A stretch of DNA of 64,000 nucleotides from Dasypus novemcinctus (lineage: Eukaryota; Chordata; Mammalia; Cingulata; Dasypodidae). The DNA lies in contig NC_080677.1 of the NCBI RefSeq assembly GCF_030445035.2, positions 31,775,257-31,839,256 of the forward strand. The letters are read 5' to 3'. Under the pieces are notes generated by a model. It was not told the DNA's origin, made no database searches, and saw nothing but the letters and a program-made list of their open reading frames with translations. The translations under genes and the position numbers were made by a program. This document shows positions 23,033 through 33,329 of this stretch, piece after piece. Positions within the stretch are counted from its first letter, which is position 1. Every line of letters starts with the position of its first letter.

Positions 23033-23460
23033 TGCCTCAGTTTGCCAGGGCAGCTTTGACAATCCCACACAAAGGGTTGACTTAAATGACAGGCATTTAT
23101 TGCCCCTACCGTTTTGAGGCTAGAAGTCCGAAACCAAGAAGTCAACCAGACCGTGCTTTCTCCTGGGGTCAGCGGCATTCTGGCGGTGGCGTTCCTATGG
23201 CACCTGCCCATCCTCTTTGTGTCTGCTCTTCTGGTTTCCACTGACTTCCAGCAAGGCTTCTACTGACTGTGCCCAAATGTCCTCTCTTTATACAACCTCC
23301 AGACCTACGAATTAAGACCATCCCCCCATTCAACGTGGCCACACTTTAACAAAAAAAAAACATCTTCAAAAGGTCCTATCTACAAATGGGTTCAGAACCA
23401 CAGGACGCAGATTAAGATTTGAACATATCTTTTATGGGCTACACGATTCAGTCCCCAACA
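23033..23460 (-). mobile_element. Solo LTR, MaLR type, with 5-bp target duplication
   Basis: The element is 428 bases with TG at one end and CA at the other (tgcctcagtttgcc ... gtccccaaca on the plus strand). It is flanked by the 5-bp duplication gccac (23028-23032 and 23461-23465). On the reverse strand it starts tgttggggactgaatc and carries a poly(A) signal (caataaatgcc) near its 3' end. These are the hallmarks of an intact solo LTR left by recombination between two LTRs. No internal viral sequence is present. Assignment to MaLR rests on the tggtttgaa/actgaatcgtg-type start and the 5-bp duplication. Confidence 0.8.
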
Positions 23461-23479
23461 GCCACTAATATTTCTTTGA

Positions 23480-24040
23480 TTCAACAAATGTCCATTGAAC
23501 AGCTGTCATGTGCCAGTCACTAAAGCAGGGGCTGGATACCTAGAGCACATCGCCTCCCACGTTAGCAATGTTTCAGACATTTATCAAAGTTCCTGGTCCA
23601 CGGATGATAATCAAACTTGCTTTCCAGGGCTGTTAAGTATCCTTCATTGTTATTTTACAGTAACTGTTATTGTAGACGGGTGTGATCAACTTGAGCTTGC
23701 TCTAGCCCGCCCACAGCGACACACCGTGGTCTATCAGAGGGAGTCAGGTCAGCAGCAAAAGTCAGGTCCCCATTTTGGTCCTCGGTTTCCTCATCTGTCA
23801 CATGCTCAACAAAGGTGCCACTTTCGGCAAGAGTGGGCTAAGCCCTCGGTCTTGATTCAACAGTTCCTCAGCTTGTCCTTCCTGCCCTTTTCTCCACCTG
23901 CCCTTCCCCCAAGGTGCCTCTCTCCTATCCCCTCTCATTGTGGTGCTTCTCCCTACGGAATGCTTTATTGCAACCCAACAGGAAAGAAGTATAAGCTAAA
24001 CAAATGCTCACTTTCCTTTTCTCCCCCTCCCCATCAGTCT
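23480..24040. other. Unassigned sequence with a 185-codon open frame
   Basis: The plus frame 23495-24052 is open for 185 codons, but it shows no domain, no conserved pattern and overlaps an old repeat-like start (attcaacaaatgtccattg). I treat it as chance in GC-richer sequence. A pyrimidine-rich tract lies at 23870-23945. Confidence 0.35.
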
Positions 24041-24365
24041 CTGTCAGCTTGATAGAGAAAATATGGCTGTTAATAGGTAGCAGTGGAGCAAACATTTGCA
24101 TAACTGTTACCTCAGAGCCCATAACTCTGAGCTAATTGGCTGATGGTGATTAAAATGATTAAGTGATTGTAATTTATATGATTAACCAATTAAACCATTC
24201 TCCAGTGATTGGCTCAGGGTAGGCCTTGAGATGTGAGCTTGTCTCCCAGCATGAAGGTCCGCACCGCATACGGTGCGAAATGTTCGTTCAAATGCTGAGT
24301 TGTTCCTTTGGCCGGCAGGTAAAATGCTTTATACCGGGTAGCTGAATATTGCCACATTAAATGAG
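24041..24365. promoter_or_regulatory. Candidate regulatory island with ATTA-rich words and a CpG palindrome
   Basis: Non-repetitive stretch crowded with homeodomain-type words (ctaattgg, gattaaaatgatta, gattaaccaatta, ggctgatgg) and CCAAT-like words (attggct). A perfect hairpin lies at 24260-24277: cgcaccg, loop cata, cggtgcg. Its regulatory role is inferred from composition only. Confidence 0.3.
24260..24277. repeat. Perfect 7-bp CpG-rich hairpin
   Basis: The stem cgcaccg (24260-24266) and its exact reverse complement cggtgcg (24271-24277) enclose the loop cata. Two CpGs lie in each arm, in otherwise CpG-poor DNA. Confidence 0.9.
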
Positions 24366-24529
24366 TGGCAATGAAACACACTCAGAGCCTCGCTTCTAAG
24401 AACTAGAAGCAGGGCAGGGGTTCTTGAAGAAGAATGGGGAGGGACAAGGTAGATGTGTTGTTCCTAGAACCTGGGTTGTTCGTTGAAAATAGCCCACAAT
24501 CCAGTAATGGGAAAGACCTGCTAAGGTGT

Positions 24530-24725
24530 GGGACTTCCAGCCGCAACTCTGCCACTTACCAGCTGTGTCGTGATCAATTCATTCGACTCCTTTAGGTCTG
24601 TGGATTACTCTTCCATAAAATAATATTCTCCCCCACCTCTTAGGGGTTTTGTGAAGATCAAATAAGATTATGCATGCTACGTGCCTAGTAAATATTAACT
24701 GCCGTTATTTTTGTTGTTGCTGTTG
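24530..24725 (+). mobile_element. MIR SINE
   Basis: MIR order: 'aactctgccacttaccagctg', 'tttaggtctgtgg', 'cataaaataatattc', 'ttttgtgaagatcaaataag', 'gtgcctagtaaatatta', then a GTT-rich end. Confidence 0.75.
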
Positions 24726-24734
24726 TTAGACTTT

Positions 24735-24835
24735 TATTACCATTCCCTGGAATTTAAGTTCCCAAGGTATCCTTGCTTTTCTATTCTCAATTTAATCATG
24801 GTGCCTGGCACGTTATTTCTCGACTGAAATAATGA
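24735..24835 (+). mobile_element. L2-like 3'-end fragment
   Basis: Short run with 'ggaatttaagttcccaagg' and 'atggtgcctggcacg', typical of L2 3' ends; weak. Confidence 0.4.
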
Positions 24836-24839
24836 TAAC

Positions 24840-25025
24840 GAACAGAGCGCTCCACTCAGCCTGGGCACTGTTCAAAGTGCTTTATCTTCATTAACACGGG
24901 TAAGCCTTACAACTCCATGAGGCAGGTACTGTTGCCATCTTCTGTAGCTCAGAAGTGAGGAGGCTAAGCACAGGGGGGTAAATTAACTTGCTAGTAAGAG
25001 GTAGACTTGAGATTCAGGCTTACAT
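24840..25025 (-). mobile_element. MIR SINE
   Basis: Antisense MIR order: 'gcctgggcactgttcaaagtg', 'ctttatcttcattaac', 'aactccatgaggcaggtac', 'gaagtgaggaggctaag', and 'agtaagaggtagacttgag'. It abuts the forward MIR/L2 pair. Confidence 0.75.
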
Positions 25026-26155
25026 TGTAGAGCTTCTGTAACTGGTAAGTTGGAGGCTGTTGAGATCTTACCCGCAATCCAAGGTAAAAATATTCTGTCA
25101 AATGGGAACAAAAAAAGGAAGAAAATAATGTGATTTCTTCCATTTGGTGGGAAAAAAATACCAACAACTGGGCAATTTGCCAAGAGATGTACTTCAGAGA
25201 CTTGGCAAATTTGGTGAAAGTAAACTTGAGTCCTCTGGACCAGCCAGCAGGTAGCCAGAAGACAGAAACTGAACAGTCTTGATGCATTGTTGGGTAAACC
25301 ACAGTTCTCCATGGTTCAGCATATGTCCAGCTTCCGCACCACAGGGGCTGCCCACCCGCCTCGGTTTCAAGGAGCCATTTCTGCCAGCAGCCACCTTATT
25401 TTCCCTGGGCCCCCCTTCTTCCTAGGACTTCCAGGCTTTTTAGCCACTGGGAGACCTGAGAGACCCAGTGAGTGGCTAGTGCTGGGCTGTTGGGCATCAG
25501 GCTTCCATTTGTCAGAAAGTGTAAAGAGAGGCAGGCAACTGGTATCTCCACTCTGGGAGCTGCAGGCAGCCACCCGTGGGTGCCTTTCTTCCAAGCCCCT
25601 TTCTGGTTATCAGTGTCTGTGTAACAAACACTCAGAGCATTTTACTTCCATTTAAAGAATAGCATGGGCAGTTGTGCCAGGGATGCTACCCGGGACGAAT
25701 GATATTGCATTCTGGTTGCTGTGACAGCAATAAACACAGGCAGGAGATGAGCTGGAATTTCCCCTGGATGGAATAGAAAACTTTCTCATTTCCACAGCCA
25801 TCTGACTCATTTCACTTCTTCTGATTCTTCATCTTCCCTCCTGTTTATCCCCTTTCCTCCTGGCTCAGGACTCCATCCTCTTCTCTCTTCTTTCCCTCTC
25901 TTTCTTTCTCATACCATTTCTTGAACACAAATGCTTGAACTACACCTACTTTAATGGGCACATTAAAGTTTACTGTGATGAACATGATTATTTAGAACTG
26001 AGTGTTGCATGCCTGGTTGAAAAAAAAATTTTTTTAACAACTTGTTCTTACTCCCGTGCTGTAGAAATTGGAATTTTCGTTGTTAACCTGACATTGAAAT
26101 TAATTCCACTTCTTTCACCATAGGTTGTTGGTGTTATGCTAGTACAACTTTGCAA
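25026..26155. other. Unassigned non-coding sequence
   Basis: No gene or clear repeat seen. Two overlapping minus frames at 24983-25312 and a plus frame at 25287-25655 have no recognisable pattern. Pyrimidine-rich tract at 25835-25920. Confidence 0.35.
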
Positions 26156-26159
26156 AAAC

Positions 26160-26300
26160 AACTTTATTTTTTCTTACAAAATTAATACATGTTCATATTG
26201 GCAATTTTGTAGAATATGGAAAAGCACGAAGAAGAAAATAAAAATCATTTTCGCTTATCTCCTACTCTTTGTTTCCTTTAAATCCTTTTAATTAAAAAAG
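26160..26300 (-). mobile_element. L1M 3'-end fragment
   Basis: Antisense L1M 3' end: 'ttattttttcttacaaaatta', 'atacatgttcatattgg', 'tagaatatggaaaagcac', and 'gaagaaaataaaaatcat'. Confidence 0.5.
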
Positions 26301-27165
26301 AAAAAGTAGAAAAAATAATTTTAAACCTGAAAGTTAGTGTTCTACGTATATGTTCATGCTGACGAGCAAGGATGGGCTTTGGAAAAGTATCAGGATACTC
26401 GACAAGTTCAGATCATGGGTGGGTTCTCACAGTCCTATCCTCTGCATCCCTTATCTTTCCTAGAGTTTAGCAAAGCCATTTGCCAGCTATTGCACAGGAG
26501 AGAGAGAAACCCAAGCTCTGGACTTGGCAGGTCAAAACCATTCAATTCACCTCTAAATCTTTACAAATCCAAGAATTTCCCTGAGGTTGTCAGTCCCTCT
26601 GAATTTGTTCACTGCTTATTTGTAAAGGAGCGGAAAGAAGTTCTCTTTGGTTAAACATCGACTCCCATGAAACCAAGTGTTGGAAAGGAGCACAGTCCAT
26701 AATTGATTTTCTGACAGGTTATAAAATATTAAAAGATGGGAAAGTTTTAAAACTAATTTTTAGGTATTCGTCTGAAACCATGTCCAGTTGGCCTGCAGGA
26801 TCAATGAAACGACGTTATATAGAAATGCTGAATTCATACTCTCCTGACTAATCTATATTTTAAAGATGAGACTGAGCTCTTAAATGACCTACAAGCAGAG
26901 TGAGCTGCTCCCCAGTTTAAACCTCTCATTTGGAACCTCGGTTGCAAAGATTAACTCTTTCAAGGAAATGAAAGTCAGCACATGCCTGCAACCTCGGCAG
27001 GATGGGGAGGTAGGAACGGGTCACACCACGTCCCACGGGTCTTTATGTCGACTTGATGTCCACTTCTTGGAATGATTTTTGGCCTTTTCTCTCATATGTT
27101 CTGGTATATCTCTCACTTTAGGGGAGAGGCATGGGAGACAGCTACTGTTACCCCTGCACGTCCCT
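26300..27165. other. Unassigned non-coding sequence
   Basis: No gene or nameable repeat. The open frame 26337-26654 shows no domain. Confidence 0.35.
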
Positions 27166-27179
27166 CACGGGCGACGTTA

Positions 27180-27690
27180 TGGTTTGAATTGTACAAAATG
27201 TATGTTGAAGTGCTAACCCCCAGCACCTCACACCGTGACCTTATTTGGACTTGGGACTTTGCAGATGTAATCAAATTACGATGACAGCATACTGAATTAG
27301 GGTGAGTCTAACCCAATACGACTGGTGTCCTTATAAGAAGAGACGAGGGGAGCGGATGTGGCTCACAGGGTTGAGCGCCTGCTTCCCACACGGGAGGTCC
27401 TGGGTTCAATCCCCGGCCCCTGGTACCTCAAAAAAAAAAAAAAAAAAAGGAGAAGACACACAGGAAGGGGAGAAGGCCATGTGAAGACTGAGGTGGAGGT
27501 TGGAGTGAGTTCCATGAGCCAAGGAATGCCAAGGGCACCGAAGCCCGAGAGGCAGGAGGGAGATTCTCCCCAAGCCCTCAGGGGGAGCATGGCCCTGCCC
27601 GCTCCTCGATTTCAGCCTCCAGAGCTGTGGGCTCCTGTCTCTTGTCATAAACCACCCAGTTTGTGACAACAACCCTGGGAAATGAATACA
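27180..27690 (+). mobile_element. MLT1/MaLR-type solo LTR carrying a SINE
   Basis: It starts tggtttgaattg and follows the MaLR LTR order: 'gtgctaacccccagcacctc', 'gaccttatttggacttggga', 'tttgcagatgtaatcaaatta', 'actggtgtccttataaga', then the SINE, then 'gccatgtgaagactgaggtgg'. It continues with 'ccagagctgtgg' and 'aaaccacccagtttgtgac' and ends 'aaatgaataca'. It is flanked by ggcgacgtta (27170-27179) and ggtgacgtta (27691-27700), a 10-base direct repeat with one difference. No viral coding sequence remains. Confidence 0.7.
27351..27447 (+). mobile_element. tRNA-derived SINE (short DAS type) inside the LTR
   Basis: Near-consensus head: ggagcggatgtggctcacag, ttgagcgcctgcttccc, and box B gggttcaatccccgg, then an A run of about 18. 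Similar words agaagagac before and ggagaagacac after it suggest a target duplication. It is little diverged and so among the younger insertions here. Confidence 0.85.
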
Positions 27691-28084
27691 GGTGACGTTA
27701 TAGAAATTTTTCTGACCGTATCTGCAAGTGCGGTCTGTCTCAGGAGGAGGAAGGTGTTTTTCAGTCTCCTTAGCTCCACCTCCAACAGGCAGGCTCCCCA
27801 CAAGGTGCCCAGGGGTTCAAAGAGCAGGACTTGAGCGGGGTGTGACCTGTGCTTCCAGGCCTGGCTTCCCCACTATTCATGCAGAGACCTTGAAGCAGAG
27901 GGGAAAACGCTCGCCTGGGGTAAAGGTTTCCACGGGGCACCTCCCTCAAGGCTCCAGGCCGACTCTCGCTGGCCCCTCTCTCTATGACCTCGGGATTCCG
28001 CACATTTGGGCACAGTAATTAAATGCTCTTTTCCCCTCCACCCGTTGGTCCCTCCCCCACTCTTACTCCCCACCCCCCACCCTC

Positions 28085-28335
28085 TACGTCCCTACCCACT
28101 CGGACCATAAGCTCCTTGACAGCAGAGATTGGACCTAGTTCATTTCTACTCCCACAGTACCGAGCGCCGGCACCATCGAACACGCCACGTGCTTCTTCTA
28201 ACCCCCTATCTAGCATGTAAGTTCAGTGAAGGCAGAGCTTTTTGCCACCTTTGTTTGCATCTCAGCCCTAGGGCCTAGAACAGTGCCTGGTACATAGCAG
28301 GGGCTCAATAAACACTTGTTAGATGGTTTATAGGT
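28085..28335 (+). mobile_element. L2 3'-end pieces, two in tandem
   Basis: The pattern 'aagctccttgacagcagaga' at 28109 and again 'aagttcagtgaaggcagagc' at 28219 marks two copies of the same L2 3' region. The second runs on through 'gcctagaacagtgcctggta' and 'ctcaataaacacttgttag'. Confidence 0.65.
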
Positions 28336-28339
28336 GGAT

Positions 28340-28660
28340 GGAGGAGCAATAAGGGAGAAGAAGTGTGATCAAGGTGCAACGGGCCCCTGGAGCCAAGGCC
28401 TTTCAAAGGTCAGGGCGAGAGAGCAAAATCCCACAGATCAAATGGGAGGGTGGAGCTTTAGGATTAAGGAGCCTGTGGTGGGAGATGAGGCTAGACAGTT
28501 GTTTGAAGCCAGACTGTGAAGGGCCTGGGATAACACAAAGGGCGTGAAGATTTTACCCTATAATGCTGTCCAAAGCTTTCAGAGAGAGGAGTGACAGCAC
28601 TGATCTCTTTATAGAAACCATGCAGAGAGAGGGGTCAGGGTGTGGCAGAGGAAGACTGAC
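28340..28660 (+). repeat. Ancient mammalian repeat fragment
   Basis: Words such as 'gactgtgaagggcctggg' and 'agagaggagtgacagcactg' belong to the same old family as at 32025 and 46010. No coding capacity. Confidence 0.35.
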
Positions 28661-29375
28661 AACAGGGAGACCAAAACGGAGGGTCGCTCTGTGGGCCAGG
28701 GGGCAGGAGATGCATCTGCTCTAAACTGGGGGCTCATCGAATGCACCTGGCACATAGGGAAGCTCGCTGAAGAGTGGCCGAATGGACGCTGCCCCATCAG
28801 TGCTGAGGTTTCAGAGTTTCTCTATTCTGCCCGCCCCCCCCCCCCACCCAGGGCAAAGTCCGGGGACATGTTCGATTGCCAGGATGGGGGGGGCAGGAGG
28901 GCACTCCTGGCATCTAGTGGGTCAAGGTCAGGGGCACCGCTAGACATCCTACAGTGCACAGGACAGCCCCCCACAGCAAAGAATTACTGGGCCCCAAATG
29001 TCACTAGTATAAAGCTAATACAATTAATAGAACATTTAATAGACTAGATGTAGGGGCCCAAGATACAGCTTTCGCTTTGCTGCCGGCACGACCTTAAATC
29101 AAAGAGTGCCTCCTGCAAACTCAGAAAGGCTTTAGGGCAGGGGTGAAAGCCGCCCTGATGCGCTGGTCTGAGTGAAACCTGCCTCGACTACATGACGCGG
29201 TTCAGTGAGGTGCCTGCGAGCCGAAGGCAGAAAACTAAAAGAGAAAACACAAGCAAGGTGGCTAATGCTGGACAGGTCGCAGGGCGGCATTCCATATGTG
29301 CCCTTCCTGTCCCCTCCTTTCTGTTAAATTCTTGTCCTGATTCCAATCCCAGTTTTTCCAAGAAGCACTTCCTCA
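28661..29375. other. Unassigned non-coding sequence
   Basis: Mostly unique-looking; a C/G homopolymer-rich spot lies at 28828-28850 and 28884-28898. The frame 28640-29047 (135 codons) has no recognisable domain. Confidence 0.3.
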
Positions 29376-29379
29376 GGTA

Positions 29380-29670
29380 TTTCTGCAAGTGTCCCCTTCT
29401 CAGTGAGGTCTTTTCTGGGGACCCTATCTGAGACTGAACCCACCCCTAACACGCACCCTATCCCTTCACCATCTGACAGACTCGTATTTTGCTCACGTGT
29501 TAGTGTGTGTCTGCCCCTGGTGGAATGTAAACTCCGTCAGGGCAAGGGGTTTTGTCTGTTTTGTTTTTTGCTGTGTCCTCGGCACCCAGACTATGGCCCG
29601 GCACGTAGCAGACGCTCGATAAATATGTGTTGAATGAATGAGTGACTGAGTGAAGGAATGAATGAGTGAA
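29380..29670 (+). mobile_element. L2 3'-end fragment
   Basis: Clear L2 3' order: 'ccttctcagtgaggtctttt', 'atgtaaactccgtcagggc', 'tttgtctgttttgtttttt', 'gtagcagacgctcgataaat', then a gaatgaatgagtga tail. Confidence 0.75.
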
Positions 29671-30525
29671 ACAAGACCCAGCTGCTGTGTTACGCTGTGT
29701 GGAAGTTCACATCTGCCGTGATTGGCATACGATGAACGCTTCTGGCTAAGCAGGAGGGAAAGGCCCATCCAGTGCTGAGGCCAACATTTCTCTCGAAGTC
29801 GTAGCACCCTACACAGCCCCAAATTCTTATACATGTGAAGGAAAGATGTTAAGGCAGATTCCGCTCGCTCTCCGGCTCTCACCCAGACCCCTCTGCAGGA
29901 CGGTGGCCTGTCAGGCCCCGAGTTTTCTTCTACGGGCCCATGAGGCCCTATCAGAGCTGCTAGTCTCCTAATCAAATTTTAATGACTGTCTGCTCCCCTT
30001 CCTAGATGTTTATAGTCCTCTGTACTCTGATTAGGTTTTTGGTCCCACAAGAGAGTTAAAAGCCCACAATTGGCGCGGGGTGTTTTATTTTTTCAAAGTT
30101 AAGTGAGTGAGTAAATGCTCCTTTGATCTGCCCGCTGTGGATGAGGGCTGTTTGTGTTTTTAAGGCCCTCACAAATTTCGTGAAATGGAGGCCGGGCTGG
30201 GTTTGAGGCTGGCCCTTCTGGGTGGTTCAAAAGTCCCTCCAAGGTTTTTATTCTTTCCCTTCCAAACCCCAGGTGCTAAGGGAGCAGAGGGGGAGAAAGC
30301 AGCAAGAACTCTGGGAGGAAAATGAACCAAGGTTACGGCCCAGCCCACCGTCGGGTTTCAGAGCGGGTGTTCCCGGAAGCAAGAAGCCGTTCTCTCTGTA
30401 GGGACCCCTTGCCTTTGATTGAACAGGGGGTCGCCAGGGATGGAGGAAGTACAGAGCTTAAATTATCATCCCCCTGGAGTCAGGAGGAGACAGCCCCACC
30501 CCTGCCATCTGCTGGGCTGGATTTG
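29671..30525. other. Repeat-poor sequence left of the 30.5-31.1 kb island
   Basis: No repeat or gene recognised. Words such as 'ctaatcaaattttaatgac' and 'ctctgattaggtttt' are AT-rich islands that may be part of the same conserved neighbourhood. Confidence 0.35.
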
Positions 30526-30529
30526 TAGC

Positions 30530-31090
30530 CAAAACGATACTAGCAGGCCTCTCGGCCTTGCGCTTATTCCAGCAATTAGGCGTGCAAGAGCAATGAGGAG
30601 CCGTAGGCCCAAGAGAAAAGGGAGGGGCCCCCCGGGCTCCCCAGTAGTGTCAGGACTGACATAGGCACGCCACGCGGGCTGGTGACTTCCTCGGGGTGCA
30701 GATACATTATCCTGCCCGGGGCCACATCGAAGTCCCAGGCAATAGCACTTCATTATTTTAATTAAGCTTATTGCAAGAGTAATCATCATTGCTGTCAATA
30801 TCAATCATCAGTAAGTTTTCCGATTACGGCCATAAATGATGACAGCCTATGTTGACAATAAATGATCATGGCTCTGGCTGGAACTGACACTTCATTGGAC
30901 TTCGCAAGGTTGCTCGGAACACTCCCAGGCTTGCTATGTAAAGAACTATCTGTCTATGACAAAAGCTGGGGCTATCGGATATTTGTTTTTGCTTCCCGAA
31001 TGGATAAGTTCATAATATTTGCAAAATTCATCCTGTAGCCGATGACAGGCATGGAGTCTGAAACACATTTAGAAAGAAGTTATATGCTCT
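30530..31090. promoter_or_regulatory. Candidate conserved non-coding element
   Basis: A repeat-free block with a core at about 30740-30890 dense in ATTA/TAAT and ATCATC words: cattattttaattaagc, gagtaatcatcattgc, tgtcaatatcaatcatc, cataaatgatgacag, and acaataaatgatcat. Dense homeodomain-type, POU-like and TGACAG (TALE-type) words, with little decay to simple repeats, are typical of deeply conserved developmental enhancers. No open frame crosses it convincingly. Conservation itself cannot be seen from one genome. Confidence 0.45.
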
Positions 31091-32020
31091 TAGCTCAGGG
31101 CTGCAGGTTCTCAGCCATTCCCCAACCCATCCCAATACGTATTAGCTGAATTATGGCTCTTTCTTCCAAGTGGACGTGGGAAATGAAGTTGTTTCGATTA
31201 CAGAATGGCTCTCGGCTGTTTCCTCGGTCTAAGTGGAAGCAGGAGAAAAGGAACCTGAGGGAAACCAGCCCCACTTCCTTTAGTTGAGCTGACCCTTTCT
31301 CTCTGGCATCTGACATGATTGAAATTCTTCAACAATTAAATAAGGTTTCTCCTGAACAATAACCCAGTTGCTTATTATTCTTGTTACTGCATTTCCATGG
31401 TTTAAAGCACTCCCTTGCCCCAACCATTTGTGCTACAAATAATTTTAATTGAGCCGAGAAAGCCTTGACATTTTAGAAATTACCTTCTATTTATAAGACT
31501 TTAAGAAGGAACCTTCCTGGCAGTCCTGACCTCTGTGTGATTTGGCCTTTTTTTCCCCTCTACTTTGAGTTTAGTTTTTTATTTTCATTGAACTAAATTA
31601 CTTTCATTCCTAATTTAATTTTCGTGGTAGCAAATAAAAAGCCAATATGATATGTACGTAAAATCCCACACCAGCTATGAAATACCCAGGCTCCTTCAAC
31701 GCACACATATTAGGAACTCGCTCATCTGAAGTCTGTTCCGTTAAGGTTGACAAAATGGGTTCTGAGAAGATTACTAAATGGTAGCCTTTCAGGATGAGAG
31801 TCGAGAAATGGAGGCGCCCTCAGATGCGAAAACATCCTTTGGGCCTCATGGCAATTTTCTGAATCGTATAAATTTTAATTTTTGCTGTTATTTGTTTTCT
31901 CCAAATATTACAAATTTCACCGGCAAAGGGCTTGATGTGCTGCAGTAAACTTCATTTTGATATGGATAATAAAATGCTGTACATTTGTACAGTACTTTCA
32001 CCATCCATTTTCTTCTTTGA
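31091..32020. other. Repeat-poor sequence right of the 30.5-31.1 kb island
   Basis: No repeat or gene recognised. The stretches 31430-31480 and 31590-31640 contain further AATTTAATTG-type words. Confidence 0.35.
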
Positions 32021-32024
32021 TCTT

Positions 32025-32720
32025 CAAAATAATGCATTCATTCACTCTGTAAATATTTATAGGTCACCTACTATGGGCCAGACACTATTCTAGGCACTGT
32101 GGATACCAGAGTGAAAATAATAGCTCATGGAACTTACATTTTAGGAGAGAAGAATAATAAATAAACAAAAAAATATATATGTTTGCTTGGAGTTAAATGT
32201 AATATCAAACAAAAATTAAGCTGGGAAGGGAACAGGGAATGCCAGGGTGGGAAAAGTTCACTGGTAAGACATTTGAGCAGAGACCTGAAGGAGCTAAGGG
32301 CAGGAACAGCACATCAGGTAGAGAAAACAGCAGATGCAAAGGCCCTGTGGCAGGAACAGAAAGAAGACCATTGAGCCAGGAATGGAGTAGGCATGGGGAC
32401 TTGTGGCAAGACGTAAAATCAGAGCCATAGCAGAAAGTCCAGTCTGTAAGACCTCGAAGGTCAGTAGTAGAAAGACTTAGCTTTGACCTTGAGTGAGATG
32501 GGAGCTCTGGAAGGTTTTGAAAGAAAAGTGAGACATGGTCTGACTTATGCCTGAGAGGACGAGTGCTATAGCCGTGTAACGATGACTCGGAAGGGGCGAG
32601 TGGAACCAGAGACCAGTGAGGAGGCTATTGCATATATCAAGGAAAAGAGAACAGTGGCGCAAACTAGAGTAGTAGCAAGTGAGGGGCTGAGAAGTGGTTG
32701 GTTTCCAGATACTGAAGTTA
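32025..32720 (+). repeat. Ancient mammalian repeat, long copy
   Basis: Long copy of an old family: 'attcattcactctgtaaata', 'ctactatgggccagacacta', 'ctaggcactgtggata', 'gagcagagacctgaaggagc', 'gatgcaaaggccctgtggc', and 'ccagtgaggaggctattgc'. I recognise the family by its conserved words but do not assign a name. The frames at 32183-32374 and 32239-32430 are artefacts of it. Confidence 0.6.
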
Positions 32721-33329
32721 ATTAAGGTAAATGCGTTTGTTCCATTTTAAGGTACAAAAACTCAGTCTCTAGATAACCTGCATTCTCAAGAATATAGAGC
32801 GAGTGTGGGGCAAAGGTGGGCGTGCAACCAGACCTCTCGGTGGGAGTCCCTCCACAGCACCCAGGCAAACTACCTGCCACTAAATCCTACCCAAATATCC
32901 ATCTCGCAGTTTCCGCTGGGAGCCGAGGTAGTGTTCTCATTAACGTAATAAATAAGTCTCCGGGGGAGGAGAGGAGCTCCTCAGGGTCCTGAAGGCCCCG
33001 ATGGTGCCAGGGCTCGTTCCAAGCATGCGCCCTGCACTGCCAGGCAACTTTCTGGAAATCACCACTACTGTCGTTTTGGGTCCCCATGGCTTCTTATCAG
33101 CAACATTAATGACACTAACAAGAACAACAGTTTTAACAGAGAGCACCTACAAAGAAGGCACAAGAACATCAACAAAGAAGGCATAAAGGCATCTGTGAGG
33201 TTGTCCCATTTTAGACCAAGGCAGACGTGGCATTTCACACACACACACACAAAAAAAAGGCTGAAGCTCAGAAAAGTCTGAAGCAGTAGACCTCCAAATG
33301 TTTCCCTTTTATAACCTTCACTATGATAT

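Noticed and set aside
23495..24052. 185-codon open frame
   Set aside because: No recognisable domain or signal; begins within an old repeat-like stretch; codon content looks random.
27351..27447. tRNA gene at a near-consensus box A/box B head
   Set aside because: The head is followed by an A run and lies within an LTR, with no acceptor-stem pairing that I can see; it is a SINE.
28640..29047. 135-codon open frame
   Set aside because: No domain, opposite-strand frames overlap it, and G/C homopolymers break any plausible protein pattern.
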